From an uncultured Olsenella sp. (GTDB lineage: Bacteria; Actinomycetota; Coriobacteriia; Coriobacteriales; Atopobiaceae): a stretch of 64,000 bases of DNA. The DNA is taken from positions 1 through 64,000 of the forward strand of contig OMVJ01000014.1 of the NCBI GenBank assembly GCA_900314495.1. The letters run 5' to 3'. The notes beneath the pieces were generated by a model, which saw nothing but the letters and a program-made list of their open reading frames with translations, was not told the DNA's origin and did no database searches. The position numbers were made by a program, and so were the translations under genes. Numbering within the stretch: the first letter of the stretch is position 1; each line of letters starts with the position of its first letter. Positions 25,308 through 34,510 of the stretch are shown in pieces.

Positions 25308-27101
25308 CTAAGACTCTGGCTGTACCCCCCTGTCAGCAAGGGCCTCACTCATGATAGCCGAGAAGACCGGCGCCGCGGAGGTTGCCGCGTGCTCGGAAGT
25401 CTCGTATAGGCCGACATAGCATAGCACCTGGGCATCGCCCGCCGGCCCGTATCCGATCATCGACGAGAGGTACTTGCCCTTGACGTAGCCGCCCTTCTCG
25501 CTTGCCTGCTCGCCGGTGCCGGTCTTGCCTGCAATGTCGTAGCCCGTCACCTGCGCCTCCACGGCCGTGCCGTCGGTGACCACGGTCCGCAGCATGTCCG
25601 TGACCTCCTCCGCCGTCTGGGACGAGACCGACTGCCCCACGCTTGGCCAGTCCACGGCCTTGCCGTTCCTGGACACCAGGAAGTGGGGCGTGCGCAGCGT
25701 CCCTCCGTCCGCGATGGAGCCCACGGCCTTCACCATCTGCACCATGGGCACGGCCAGCCCCTGGCCGAACGACATGGAGCCCAGGGTGGAGCCAACGTAG
25801 TCCTGCAGCTGCGTTACCAGACCGGCGGACTCGCCCGGGTAGTCAATGCCGGTGGCGGTGCCAATCTGGAACTTGTTGACGCCCTCCGCAAAGGTCTGGG
25901 CGCCAATGGCGTCCTGGGCGACGGTCGCGGCGCCCGTGTTGGACGAGCGGCGCAGGATCTCGCGCAGGTCCATGCGCATGGTCTTGCTGCGGTCGTCGTC
26001 GTCCTGAACGATGTCGGAGCCAACCACCACGGTCGGCGGAACGCTGAAGGTGGTGTAGGTGTCCACGGAGCCCGACTCCAGGCCGATCGCGGCCGTGAGC
26101 ACCTTGAAGATGGAGCCCGGCTCGTAGGAGGACGAGACCAGCTTGAGGTTGAAGGCCTCCTGGGAGGCGTCGACCGTGTCGTTGAGGTCCAGGTAGGGCG
26201 TGGAGCAGGCGGCCAGGATCTCGCCCGTGGAGGGGTCGGTCACCATGCAGAAGCCGGACTCTGCCTTGTAGGTGCTCACGCCCCCCTGCACCTGCTCCTC
26301 CGCAACCTTCTGTATGTCCACGTCAAGGGACACCACCAGGTCGTCGCCGTCCACCGGCTCCTTTATGGATGTGTTGCCGCCCGCGACGGGCGTGCCGTCG
26401 CGGCCCGAGTCCTGGGAGATGCTGCCGTCTATGCCCCTGAGCAGGTCGTTGTACTGCAGCTCCAGACCCGTGAGGCCGTTACCGTCCGTGTCCACCATGC
26501 CTATGACCTGCCCCGCGATCTGCCCGTAGGGGTAGACGCGCTTGGTGGCCTTCAACAGGTAAATGCCCGTGCAGCCCGCCTCCCGCAGCTTCTTGCGCGC
26601 CTCCTCGGCCTTCTCTTTGTCGGCCTTCCTCACCAGGTAGGCGAAGGAGGAGTCCTGCTGCATGGTCTGCATGTAGGCGCTGCCGTCGCTGTTGAACTCC
26701 TCCGCAAGGATCTGGGCGGACACGGCGGGCAGGTTCACCTCCTGCGGGTCGCAGTAGATGTCGTAGCACCCCTCGCTCATGGCGAGGATGTTGCCGTTGC
26801 GGTCGTAGATTGTGCCGCGCCTGGCCTGAAGGGCCACGGGCACGCCACGCGTGTTCTCTATGCTGCTGAGGTCCACCACGCGCACCGCCTGCAGGGCCAC
26901 CAGGCGTGCCGCCATGCCCGCCAGGGCAATCATCAGGATGACGAAGATGACCTGCAGCCTGCGCGCGCCCGGCCCGAACATGAAGCCGGTACCGTCCTCG
27001 CGCGGCACCCGCGAGCCATACCTCGTACGAGAGGCCTCGTCGTACGAGGCCTCTGCGCGGTCACGCCGCCTGCGGCGGCTCTGTTCGTGTCTGCTTTCCA
27101 C
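25308..27101 (-). CDS. ftsI: FtsI/PBP class B septal transpeptidase
   Basis: Bitopic penicillin-binding protein that cross-links septal peptidoglycan with FtsW. A highly basic cytoplasmic tail (RRRRRDR) precedes one membrane helix (about 49-70), then the pedestal domain (ARRGTIYDRNGNILA). The transpeptidase has S330-I-F-K333 in YEPGSIFKVL, S386-S-N388 and K526-T-G-T-G. All catalytic motifs are intact. 597 residues. Lies after ftsL-like and before murF. Confidence 0.96.
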   Translation of the reverse strand: MESRHEQSRRRRRDRAEASYDEASRTRYGSRVPREDGTGFMFGPGARRLQVIFVILMIALAGMAARLVALQAVRVVDLSSIENTRGVPVALQARRGTIYDRNGNILAMSEGCYDIYCDPQEVNLPAVSAQILAEEFNSDGSAYMQTMQQDSSFAYLVRKADKEKAEEARKKLREAGCTGIYLLKATKRVYPYGQIAGQVIGMVDTDGNGLTGLELQYNDLLRGIDGSISQDSGRDGTPVAGGNTSIKEPVDGDDLVVSLDVDIQKVAEEQVQGGVSTYKAESGFCMVTDPSTGEILAACSTPYLDLNDTVDASQEAFNLKLVSSSYEPGSIFKVLTAAIGLESGSVDTYTTFSVPPTVVVGSDIVQDDDDRSKTMRMDLREILRRSSNTGAATVAQDAIGAQTFAEGVNKFQIGTATGIDYPGESAGLVTQLQDYVGSTLGSMSFGQGLAVPMVQMVKAVGSIADGGTLRTPHFLVSRNGKAVDWPSVGQSVSSQTAEEVTDMLRTVVTDGTAVEAQVTGYDIAGKTGTGEQASEKGGYVKGKYLSSMIGYGPAGDAQVLCYVGLYETSEHAATSAAPVFSAIMSEALADRGVQPES

Positions 27102-27127
27102 GAGAAGAAGCTTAGCGCCCGGGCGGG

Positions 27128-27745
27128 CTACTCGGCGTAGGAGTCGTAGCTTTGCGCAGCATCCCCAGAACCCTCCGGGGATTCGAATGCGCCTTCGGAG
27201 TCTGAGTCCTCATAGTAGTAGGACCCATCCCCCTCCGAGAAGTCGCCCTCCGAGGACTCCTCCCCCTCCGCGGCAGACTCGTCGGTCGCGGCCTCGGCAG
27301 GCTTGGCGGCAGTCATGGCCGCGGCGCTGTTGGCCTCCGCGTAGGTGGAGGACGAGACCGCCTCCGTGCCCGGCGCGTACACCATGCCGTAGTTCTGGGT
27401 GGCAATGCGAATTATGCGGTCCGCGCTCCGCAGGAGGGACCGCTCGGACGCAAGGTCGTCTGTGAGGGACTCCGCGTCGCGGATGTCCGAGCTCAGCGAC
27501 ACGTTGTCCTCCATGAGGGCGACGGCGGTGGTCGTAAGGGACACGCGAATCCACCCGATGGCGAACAGGAACACGAGCGCGCCGCACACGACGGCGGCCC
27601 GCACCAGGAACTCGCGGGACACGCCCCTTCTGGCGTCCTCGTCCAGGTGGCCGCCCTCGACCACGACGAACGGGTCCTGCCAGGCATCCTGCCTGGCGGC
27701 CTCCCGCCGTGTGAGGTCAAAGGCCTCTGATCCCTGGTACCTCAT
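27128..27745 (-). CDS. ftsL: FtsL-like bitopic division protein with acidic tail
   Basis: The 205-residue protein has a cytoplasmic N-terminus, one membrane helix (about 46-66) and a short extracytoplasmic heptad region (LMEDNVSLSSDIRDAESLTD, RSLLRSADRIIRIATQ), the layout of FtsL/DivIC-type proteins. The call rests on this and on position between rsmH and ftsI; FtsL sequences diverge strongly. The last 60 residues are rich in Glu, Ser, Asp and Tyr (EEDSEGDF-like, SYYYEDSDSEG), longer than usual for FtsL. The ATG at 27745 has only a weak GACGGGA upstream. Confidence 0.8.
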   Translation of the reverse strand: MRYQGSEAFDLTRREAARQDAWQDPFVVVEGGHLDEDARRGVSREFLVRAAVVCGALVFLFAIGWIRVSLTTTAVALMEDNVSLSSDIRDAESLTDDLASERSLLRSADRIIRIATQNYGMVYAPGTEAVSSSTYAEANSAAAMTAAKPAEAATDESAAEGEESSEGDFSEGDGSYYYEDSDSEGAFESPEGSGDAAQSYDSYAE

Positions 27746-27894
27746 CGTTCCCGTCCTGTCCTGGGAATTACCCAAATCGTTTGTGCTTCGAGGGTGGTGC
27801 GTTTGAGCTGCGAATTGCTGCGGTGCTGGTGTGACGGTCGTACAGTTGCGGTTCGTGGTGGCTGCACACGGCCCTGCGGCCGGATGTGCCACAC
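27746..27894 (-). promoter_or_regulatory. A/C-rich leader between rsmH and ftsL
   Basis: 150 nt without a gene. On the minus strand it reads A/C-rich and contains CGCAGCTCAAACGCACCACC, 20 nt identical to the ftsZ leader. I see no terminator. Confidence 0.6.
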
Positions 27895-28869
27895 CTATGC
27901 GTCGGTGACGTCGAGCTTGACCGCCACGCGCATGAGGGCGCTACGCGCCCGGGGGTTGGCGCCAACCTCCTCGTCGCTGGCGACGAGGGGCTTCCTTGTC
28001 TTGACCTTGACTATCGGCACATGCCCGCACACGCAGGCGGGAAGCTCAGGCGGGCAGATGCAACCCTGCGAGAGCTCACCGAACACGTGCTTGACGATGC
28101 GGTCCTCCAGCGAGTGGTACGAGATGACGCAGATGCGCCCGCCCGTGTTTGCCCACCGGACTGCCGCCCGCAGGCCCCGCTCCAGGACGTCGAGCTCCTG
28201 GTTGACCTCAATGCGCAGGGCCTGGAAGGTCTTGCGCGCAGGGTGGCCGCCGTGGCGGCGGTCCTTGGCGGGGATGGCGCGCTTGATCACGTCCACGAGT
28301 TGGAAGGTCGTCTGGATGGGGGCCTTCTCCCTCGCGCGCGCGATCTGGCGGGCAATGCCCTGGGCGTGCTTCTCGTCCCCGTATACGCGCAGGACCCGGG
28401 CGAGGTCGACTTCGTCGTAGGTGTTCACGACCTCAGCGGCGGTCAGGGTGTTGTTCCCCGGGTCCATGCGCATATCAAGCGGGGCATCCTCGTTGTACGA
28501 GAAACCCCTTTCGGGAATGTCCAGTTGGGGCGATGAGACCCCAATGTCAAAGAGGAAGCAGTCGACGCCGGGCACCTGGGCCTGAACGAGAAGATCGTCC
28601 AGGTCGCCGAAGTTGCCCTTGAGGAAGCGGTGAGCCGCCTCGGGCACCTCGCGCTCGAAGCGCTCCCCGGCGGCCGCCAGCGCCATGTCGTCCTGGTCAA
28701 TGCCCAAAGAAAGCCCCGCGGGCGCAACCCTCCTGGCCAGTTCGACCGAATGGCCCGCACCCCCCAGGGTGCAGTCACAAACGGTCTCCCCCGGCTGGGG
28801 GTCGAGCTCGCGGAGCACCTCCCCGAGCATGACCGGCACGTGCCGATATTCGCTTGTCAAGCCGATCAC
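27895..28869 (-). CDS. rsmH: 16S rRNA (cytosine1402-N4)-methyltransferase
   Basis: SAM-dependent methylation of 16S rRNA C1402. The start region EYRHVPVMLGEVLREL is the family N-terminus. SAM motif CDCTLGGAGHSVEL (about 31-44), FDIGVSSPQLDIPERGFSY, PLDMRMD and CVISYHSLEDRIVKHVF are all present. 324 residues. Ten nt after mraZ, as in most dcw clusters. A Cys cluster (CICPPELPACVCGH) near residue 270 looks like the small metal-binding insert seen in many RsmH proteins. Confidence 0.97.
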   Translation of the reverse strand: MIGLTSEYRHVPVMLGEVLRELDPQPGETVCDCTLGGAGHSVELARRVAPAGLSLGIDQDDMALAAAGERFEREVPEAAHRFLKGNFGDLDDLLVQAQVPGVDCFLFDIGVSSPQLDIPERGFSYNEDAPLDMRMDPGNNTLTAAEVVNTYDEVDLARVLRVYGDEKHAQGIARQIARAREKAPIQTTFQLVDVIKRAIPAKDRRHGGHPARKTFQALRIEVNQELDVLERGLRAAVRWANTGGRICVISYHSLEDRIVKHVFGELSQGCICPPELPACVCGHVPIVKVKTRKPLVASDEEVGANPRARSALMRVAVKLDVTDA

Positions 28870-28878
28870 TCCCTCGCA

Positions 28879-29322
28879 CTAGTCATCGAAGAGCAGGCCG
28901 TCCAGGTCGTTCTCGTAGCTCTCCTGCTCCTCCTGCCACCTCTGGGTGTTCCACACCTCGAAGTGGTCCCAGTCGCCGATCACCGTGACGTCCTTGACCA
29001 GGCCCAGGCCCTCGCGCTTGCCCGGCTGGTAGGAGTCGAGCTTGCCGAGTGCGATGCGCCCAGCCGAATCGACGTCAAGCTGAACCGTCGAAGCCGAGAT
29101 TCCGCGCCTGAGCCTCACGTCCTTGCGGCTTCGGGCGTCAAAGTGATGCCCGTCGCGCTCGAACAGCGACTCCACCCACGCGCGGTAGTTCTCGGGAGTG
29201 AATCCGTACAGGCAATCGTTGAAGGGGATCAGGCAGACGCTTTCGCCAAGCTCCTTGCGGAAGTCCGCCGGAAGCGTGAGACGAAGCTTGGCGTCCAGAT
29301 TGCAGCGCTTGGCGCCAAACAT
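28879..29322 (-). CDS. mraZ: MraZ transcriptional regulator of the division cluster
   Basis: AbrB-like double-domain DNA-binding protein that autoregulates the dcw cluster. First repeat: CNLDAKLRLTLPADFRKEL near residue 7; second: VQLDVDSAGRIALGKL near 80. 147 residues, normal. First gene of the cluster, preceded by a promoter carrying two direct repeats that look like its own operator. GGAGGAGGGGAC precedes the ATG. Confidence 0.96.
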   Translation of the reverse strand: MFGAKRCNLDAKLRLTLPADFRKELGESVCLIPFNDCLYGFTPENYRAWVESLFERDGHHFDARSRKDVRLRRGISASTVQLDVDSAGRIALGKLDSYQPGKREGLGLVKDVTVIGDWDHFEVWNTQRWQEEQESYENDLDGLLFDD

Positions 29323-29375
29323 GTCCCCTCCTCCGGAATCTGCGGGATGGTCCCTCCCCCGACCGCGTGCTGAAA

Positions 29376-29415
29376 ACTATAACACCTTGCCCCACATTCA
29401 AACACTTTGCCCCCA
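29376..29415 (-). promoter_or_regulatory. mraZ promoter with two MraZ-box-like direct repeats
   Basis: Minus strand: GGGGCAAAGTGTT and GGGGCAAGGTGTT are spaced exactly 20 bp apart and overlap the -35 region of a TATAGT -10 (29376-29381). MraZ proteins are known to bind short G-rich direct repeats in their own promoter, so autoregulation is likely. Confidence 0.7.
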
Positions 29416-29900
29416 AACTGACTCATGAACGGTCGCGCGAGGGCCTCGCGACACCACGAGATGTTGTGGTTGGCGCATTTCGAAGACACAACGCCCCAGC
29501 AAATTTCCCCTGCGCTGGTTGTGACGAATTTATGGAGGAGGCTTGAAGGAGGCGGCGGGGCCGGCAACGGGATGCCCAAGCCGCCGTGACCGCGTTGGCA
29601 CTCCCGTATTCAACACTTACATCTTTGATGTGTTTTACCCTGTTTAACGTGTATTTTTCAACGCGGTAGCATTCGTCTGTGACCGCAGCAACGGTGCTTG
29701 TCTGCCGCCTTGGGGCGCACACGGCTGCGGAGTGGAAGTATCCCGCCGGAAAACACGTAGCAGGCCGCCCTGTGGTGGGACGCCGTCCCACCCTGACGTG
29801 GGAGGGAATCCCAACGCTCGCAGGCGCAATCCCCAACGGAATTGGACATCAACTGCCCCGCCGATAACGAACCTGGCATGCGCTACTGGGGGCCCATCGG

Positions 29901-30002
29901 ATTCTTGTACACCTCAAAGCCCCCGAGGTCCCGTTATCGTTCTTCAATCCTGCGGAAACGCAGCACGCCAAGACCACAAACGGCTTTGAGGTGTACAAGA
30001 TT
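29901..30002. mobile_element. MITE-like element with 18-bp inverted repeats
   Basis: CTTGTACACCTCAAAGCC (29904-29921) and its exact reverse complement (29982-29999) enclose 60 bp. ATT flanks both ends as a direct repeat (29901-29903 and 30000-30002), as expected of a 3-bp target duplication. No coding capacity. It could instead be an invertible or structured element, since xerD lies next to it. Confidence 0.5.
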
Positions 30003-30027
30003 TCCTGACCCCTAAAGTACGGGCACA

Positions 30028-30064
30028 AGAAGTCGGCCATCGCATGTCCTGCGGCCTTCTTTTT
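30028..30064 (+). terminator. Terminator-like hairpin on the plus strand
   Basis: AGAA-GTC-GGCC pairs with GGCC-TTCT around a 14-nt loop and runs into TTTTT on the plus strand. No plus-strand gene is recognised upstream. Confidence 0.4.
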
Positions 30065-30133
30065 GTTATCGGTTGCGTCTATAACTGGCGGAGAATCCGT
30101 CCAAGCAAGCTGCGACACCTGCCTGGAAGGCAC

Positions 30134-31048
30134 CTAGGGTGCACTCGGGTGAACGTGCGCGCGCGGGTGCGCCGTCAGGTAGTCCCACCTCACGTGGGCG
30201 CGGTCCACGTGCGAGTATATCTGGGTGGTGGAGATGCTGGAGTGGCCCAGAAGCTCCTGCACCACCCTCAGGTCCGCCCCGCCCTCAAGCAGGTGCGTGG
30301 CGAAGCTGTGCCGCAGGGTGTGGGGGTGAATGCCCTCTATGCCAACGTATGAGCCGTACTTCCGTACGATGGTGTCAACGGACATGCGCGTCAGCCTGCC
30401 GCCCCGGGCGTTCAGGAACACCGCGGACTCCGGCCGACCGGCCTTCAGGAGCTGGGGGCGCCACTGGCCAAGATAGGCCTCCACGGACTCCTTGGCGCTG
30501 CCAAGCAGCGGGACCACCCGCTCCTTGGAGCCCTTGCCAAACACCCGCACGACCTCCTCCTGCAGGTACACGTCTCGCACGTTCAGGCCGCACAGCTCAG
30601 ACACCCTGAGCCCGCAGCCGTACAGAACCTCAAGTATCGTGCGGTCGCGCTGGCCCGCGGGCGTCTGGGGAAAGCTCTGGTCCAGCAGCCGAGCCGCCTG
30701 GGAAATAGATATGACGTCAGGAAGCCTCTCCGGCTTCTTCGGCAGGGGCAGGTCTGCTGTCGGAAAGTTCTGGGTGATCTGCTCCGTAACCATGAACCGA
30801 TGGAAGCCCTTGACGGCCGAAAGCGCCCGTTGCACGGAGGAGCTTGCCTTGCCCTCGTCCACGAGCTGGGCGGCAAACCCCTCCACGTCCTGGCGGGTAA
30901 CGTAACCGGGCGCGGTCACGCCGCGCCCGGACAGGTATTCAAGGTAGCGGGCCAAATCGCGCCCGTATGCCTCTATGGTGTTCTCAGAGCTGCCGCGCTC
31001 GATTATCAGGTACCCCAGATACTCGTCGCGGGCCTGGGCAAGGTCCAT
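30134..31048 (-). CDS. xerD: Site-specific tyrosine recombinase XerD
   Basis: Resolves chromosome dimers at dif. N-terminal SAM-like domain (about 1-90, [19 protein letters not shown]) and catalytic domain with Arg148 ([11 protein letters not shown]), Lys172 ([10 protein letters not shown]), His243-x-x-Arg246 ([14 protein letters not shown]), His269 (LLGHSSI) and nucleophile Tyr278 (TTQIYSHV). 304 residues, complete. XerD rather than XerC is inferred from sequence style and the pyrG/recN neighbourhood. Starts 16 nt after pyrG. Confidence 0.92.
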   Translation of the reverse strand: MDLAQARDEYLGYLIIERGSSENTIEAYGRDLARYLEYLSGRGVTAPGYVTRQDVEGFAAQLVDEGKASSSVQRALSAVKGFHRFMVTEQITQNFPTADLPLPKKPERLPDVISISQAARLLDQSFPQTPAGQRDRTILEVLYGCGLRVSELCGLNVRDVYLQEEVVRVFGKGSKERVVPLLGSAKESVEAYLGQWRPQLLKAGRPESAVFLNARGGRLTRMSVDTIVRKYGSYVGIEGIHPHTLRHSFATHLLEGGADLRVVQELLGHSSISTTQIYSHVDRAHVRWDYLTAHPRAHVHPSAP

Positions 31049-31064
31049 GAGCAGGCCAGTCCGC

Positions 31065-32720
31065 CTAGTCGGGGTTCACCTCGTGACGGTCAACACCCTC
31101 GTGTCGGGCGATGGCGGCACGAACGAACTCGCGGAACAGCGGGGAGGGATTCGTGGGACGGCTCTTGAACTCCGGGTGCGCCTGGGAGGCAACGAACCAG
31201 GGGTGCATGTTCTCGGGAAGCTCCACCATCTCCACCAGGCGCTCGTCGGGCGAGAGGCCGCCAATGACAAGGCCCGCCTCCTGCAGCTGCTTGCGGAACG
31301 CGTTGTTGACCTCGTAGCGGTGACGGTGACGCTCGTAAACCAGGTCCTCGCCGTAGGCCTCCTTGGCCAGCGGCCCGACGACCTTGCAGGGGTAGGCGCC
31401 AAGTCGCATGGTGCCGCCCTTGGCGTCGATGTCCTTCTGGTCGGGCATGAGGTCGATGACCGGGTACTCGCAGTCGGGGGCGAACTCGGTGGAGTTGGCA
31501 CCGGGCATGCCCGCCACGTTGCGTGCGAACTCCGCCACGGCAACCTGCAGGCCAAGGCAGACGCCGAGGTACGGGATCTTCTCCGTGCGCGCCTTGGTGG
31601 CAGAGAGGATCTTGCCTTCCACGCCGCGCTGGCCGAAGCCGCCCGGCACGAGTATGCCGTCCGCACCGCCCAGCACCTCGTTGATGTTCTCGGGCGTGAG
31701 CTCCTCGCCGTCCACCAGCGTGATGTTGACGTGGCGGCCATAGTAGACGCCGGAGTGGTGCAGGGCCTCGATGACGGAGAGGTAGGCGTCGGGAAGCTGG
31801 GTGTACTTGCCCACCACCTTGATCTCCGTAACGTCGTCGTTGGCGTTGGCGCGGTGCATGCGGTCCGTGAACGAGACCCACTCCGTCATGTCACGCTCGC
31901 GCGGGTCAAGGCCGAGCTTCTCGCAAACCTTGAGGTCAAAGCCCTGGTCGGCCAGGTGCATGGGCACGTCGTAGATGGAGGGGCAGTCGGAGTTCTCGAA
32001 GACGCAGTCCTCCGTCACGTCGCAGAACTGGGCGATCTTGGCACGGATGGGCTCCTCCACCTCGTGGTCGGAACGGCAGACGATGAAGTCCGGCTGCAGG
32101 CCCATGGAGCGCAGCTCCTTGACGGAGTGCTGGGTGGGCTTGGTCTTGACCTCGTGCGCTGCGGCGATGTAGGGCACCAGCGACACGTGGATGATAAGGA
32201 CGTTGCCACGGCCCTTCTCCTTGCGGAACTGGCGGATGGCCTCCACGAAGGACTGGCCCTCGATGTCGCCGATGGTGCCGCCGAGCTCCGTGATCACGAC
32301 GTCGGCCTGGGTCTGCTCCTCGATGCGCAGGAAGCGAGACTTGATCTCGTTGGTGACGTGCGGGATGACCTGCACGGTGCCGCCCAGGAAGTCGCCGGCG
32401 CGCTCGCGGTTGATGAGCGTCTGGTAGATGAGGCCCGTGGTGAAGTTGGACTGGCGCGTGAGGTTCTCGTCGATGAAGCGCTCGTAGTGACCGAGGTCAA
32501 GGTCGGTCTCCTTGCCGTCCTCAGTCACGAAGACCTCGCCGTGCTGGAACGGCGACATGGTGCCCGGGTCAACATTGAGATACGGGTCCGCCTTCTGCAT
32601 CATGACCTTGTAGCCACGTGCCTTCAGAAGCCGACCAAGCGAAGCGGCAGTGATGCCCTTGCCAAGGGACGAGACAACGCCGCCGGTAACGAAGATGTGT
32701 TTGGTGATGTGCTGGGCCAC
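31065..32720 (-). CDS. pyrG: CTP synthase
   Basis: Converts UTP, ATP and glutamine to CTP. The N-terminal synthase domain begins [18 protein letters not shown] and contains [20 protein letters not shown] and [11 protein letters not shown]. The C-terminal class I glutaminase domain has PGGFGQRG, the nucleophile in YLGVCLGLQ and the His-Glu in [11 protein letters not shown] start at the GTG at 32720, where GGAAGG lies 10 nt upstream; an in-frame ATG at 32753 has no Shine-Dalgarno. About 551 residues. Operon with xerD downstream. Confidence 0.96.
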   Translation of the reverse strand: MAQHITKHIFVTGGVVSSLGKGITAASLGRLLKARGYKVMMQKADPYLNVDPGTMSPFQHGEVFVTEDGKETDLDLGHYERFIDENLTRQSNFTTGLIYQTLINRERAGDFLGGTVQVIPHVTNEIKSRFLRIEEQTQADVVITELGGTIGDIEGQSFVEAIRQFRKEKGRGNVLIIHVSLVPYIAAAHEVKTKPTQHSVKELRSMGLQPDFIVCRSDHEVEEPIRAKIAQFCDVTEDCVFENSDCPSIYDVPMHLADQGFDLKVCEKLGLDPRERDMTEWVSFTDRMHRANANDDVTEIKVVGKYTQLPDAYLSVIEALHHSGVYYGRHVNITLVDGEELTPENINEVLGGADGILVPGGFGQRGVEGKILSATKARTEKIPYLGVCLGLQVAVAEFARNVAGMPGANSTEFAPDCEYPVIDLMPDQKDIDAKGGTMRLGAYPCKVVGPLAKEAYGEDLVYERHRHRYEVNNAFRKQLQEAGLVIGGLSPDERLVEMVELPENMHPWFVASQAHPEFKSRPTNPSPLFREFVRAAIARHEGVDRHEVNPD

Positions 32721-32875
32721 TGTACAACGACCTTCCCGTATGGAGTCCTGCATCTCTACGGGTCTTCATGATACAGCCACGCAGAGACAAATTCCCGCTC
32801 GTAAGCTTTCAAACTTAATCCCGCCATTACACGAACACACGGAACGCCCTTGGAACCAACGACCGAGGCGCGACC

Positions 32876-34510
32876 CTAGGGCTGGCCGCCCGCCTCCTCC
32901 AGCATCCCGCGCGCATGAGCGAGGGATGCCTCGGAGTCGTCACCGGAGAGCATGCGAGCGATCTCCCTCACGCGCTCCTCCCCGGCAATGGGCCGAATGT
33001 GCGTCTCCGGCACGGCGGCGTCCGACTTGGAGACCACGTAGTGGTCCGCCGCCATGACCGCGACCTGCGCCAGGTGCGTCACCACGATGACCTGGTGCGT
33101 CTTGGCAAGGCTTGCAAGGACTCGCGCCAGCGCCACCGCCGTGGCACCGCCCACGCCGGCGTCAACCTCGTCGAACACCAGCGTCTCAGTGGCGTCCGCC
33201 TCCCCCAGGACCACCTTGCAGGCAAGCATGACGCGGGACACCTCGCCTCCGGAGGCTATCTTGCGCAGGGGGCGCGCGCTCAGCCCGGCCCCGGGCCGGT
33301 ACATGAGCTCCACCTTGCTGGGACCGACGCTCGTCCACTGCTCCCGCGGCAGGCGCTCGCTGGCAACTTCCAAGCGGGCGGTGCCCATCTCCAGGAAGCG
33401 CATCTGCTCGGTGACCGCCTGGGCAAGCCGTGGGGCACCCTCGTTCCTGACGGCGTCGAGTGCGTCCGCCTTGCCGGCAAGAACGGATTCCGCCCGCCTC
33501 AGCTCTTTCTTCGCCTTCCTCAGGAGCTCGTCGCCGTTCTGCGCGGCGTCAACGACTGCCGCTGCCTCCTCCCGACGCCTGAAGACGTCGTCCATGCCAG
33601 GGCCATACGCGCGCATGAGCCCCTGGAACTGCGCCATGCGCGCCTGCAGCGCCTCCAACTGCTCGGGGTCAAACTCCACCGAGTCACGGTAGTCTCGCAG
33701 CTCCGACGCCACGTCCTCGATGTCTATGAGTGCGCTCTCGAGGGACTCTGCATAGTTGCCAAGCGAGGAGTCGAACCTTGCCGCCTCCCGCAGGGACGCG
33801 ATGGCGGACTGCAGCTCGTCGGTCACGCCCTCATCGCCCACGAGCGCCTCTCGGGAGCCCTCCGCCGCCCGGAGCAGCGCCTCCGCGTGCTCGGCCCTTG
33901 GAAGGGTCTCCTCCATCTCCTCGTACTCGCCCTGCTTTGGGTTGACCTCGTCGATCCTTCGGACGATGAACGCGGCCTCGTCCAGCTCCTCCGAGGCGGA
34001 ACGGCGCATCTCCCTCACGCGCCTCAGCTCCCGCTCGGCGGCCTTGCATTCCTTCAGCGCGGCGGCAAACTCCTTGCGCGCGTCCAAGGCGGTCTGGCCC
34101 AGCCAGGAATCCACCAGCTGCACGTGGCTGGCAACCTGCAGGAGCTTCTGGTGCTCGTGCTGGCCGCAGAGGTCAATGCTCGAGCCCACCCCCTCTGCCA
34201 GCTCCCGAACGGAGGAGATGTGCCCGTCAATGGAGACCCTGCCACGCCCGTCGGACGAGACCCTTCGTTGCACGACCGTTCCATCCGGGTCACCGTTCCG
34301 CAGGTAGAAGCGCCCCTCCACGCATAGTGCGGGGGCGCCCTCGCGAACGGACGAGGCGTCGGCGCGCTCTCCCATGAGCAGCTTGATCGCAGAGAGAAGC
34401 GCGCTCTTGCCGGTTCCCGTCTCGCCCGTCAGGACCGTGAGGCCGGGCCCGGGGTTGATGGTCGCGTCGTGAATGAGCGCGACGTCCGAGACGTGGAGTT
34501 CATCGATCAT
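32876..34510 (-). CDS. recN: DNA repair ATPase RecN
   Basis: SMC-like ATPase of double-strand break repair. Walker A is LTGETGTGKSALLSAI near residue 26; a long coiled-coil middle spans about 150-370; the C-terminal half has KIASGGEVSRVMLACK (ABC signature), LVFDEVDAGVGG (Walker B) and VIVVTHLAQVAVMA. 544 residues, slightly short of typical. Its ATG overlaps the nadK stop (TAATG). Confidence 0.95.
   Translation of the reverse strand: MIDELHVSDVALIHDATINPGPGLTVLTGETGTGKSALLSAIKLLMGERADASSVREGAPALCVEGRFYLRNGDPDGTVVQRRVSSDGRGRVSIDGHISSVRELAEGVGSSIDLCGQHEHQKLLQVASHVQLVDSWLGQTALDARKEFAAALKECKAAERELRRVREMRRSASEELDEAAFIVRRIDEVNPKQGEYEEMEETLPRAEHAEALLRAAEGSREALVGDEGVTDELQSAIASLREAARFDSSLGNYAESLESALIDIEDVASELRDYRDSVEFDPEQLEALQARMAQFQGLMRAYGPGMDDVFRRREEAAAVVDAAQNGDELLRKAKKELRRAESVLAGKADALDAVRNEGAPRLAQAVTEQMRFLEMGTARLEVASERLPREQWTSVGPSKVELMYRPGAGLSARPLRKIASGGEVSRVMLACKVVLGEADATETLVFDEVDAGVGGATAVALARVLASLAKTHQVIVVTHLAQVAVMAADHYVVSKSDAAVPETHIRPIAGEERVREIARMLSGDDSEASLAHARGMLEEAGGQP

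Larger units (their letters stand above)
29423..30133. other. Gene-poor intergenic region between mraZ and xerD
   Basis: About 700 bp with no ORF I can support. It holds an AT-rich patch (29610-29660, with ACATC-TTT-GATGT) and two adjacent hairpins at about 29771-29811 (GTGGGA-CGCCG-TCCCAC and GTGGGA-GGGAA-TCCCA). A MITE-like inverted-repeat element (29901-30002) and a plus-strand terminator-like hairpin (30028-30064) follow. An unannotated RNA or decayed element may lie here. Confidence 0.6.

Noticed and set aside
29422-29836. A 137-codon minus frame between xerD and mraZ
   Set aside because: No domain, ribosome binding site or codon signal; it also runs over the hairpins and the mraZ promoter.
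29904-29999. A dif site for XerD
   Set aside because: dif is about 28 bp with a 6-bp centre; this 18-bp arm pair around 60 bp does not fit.
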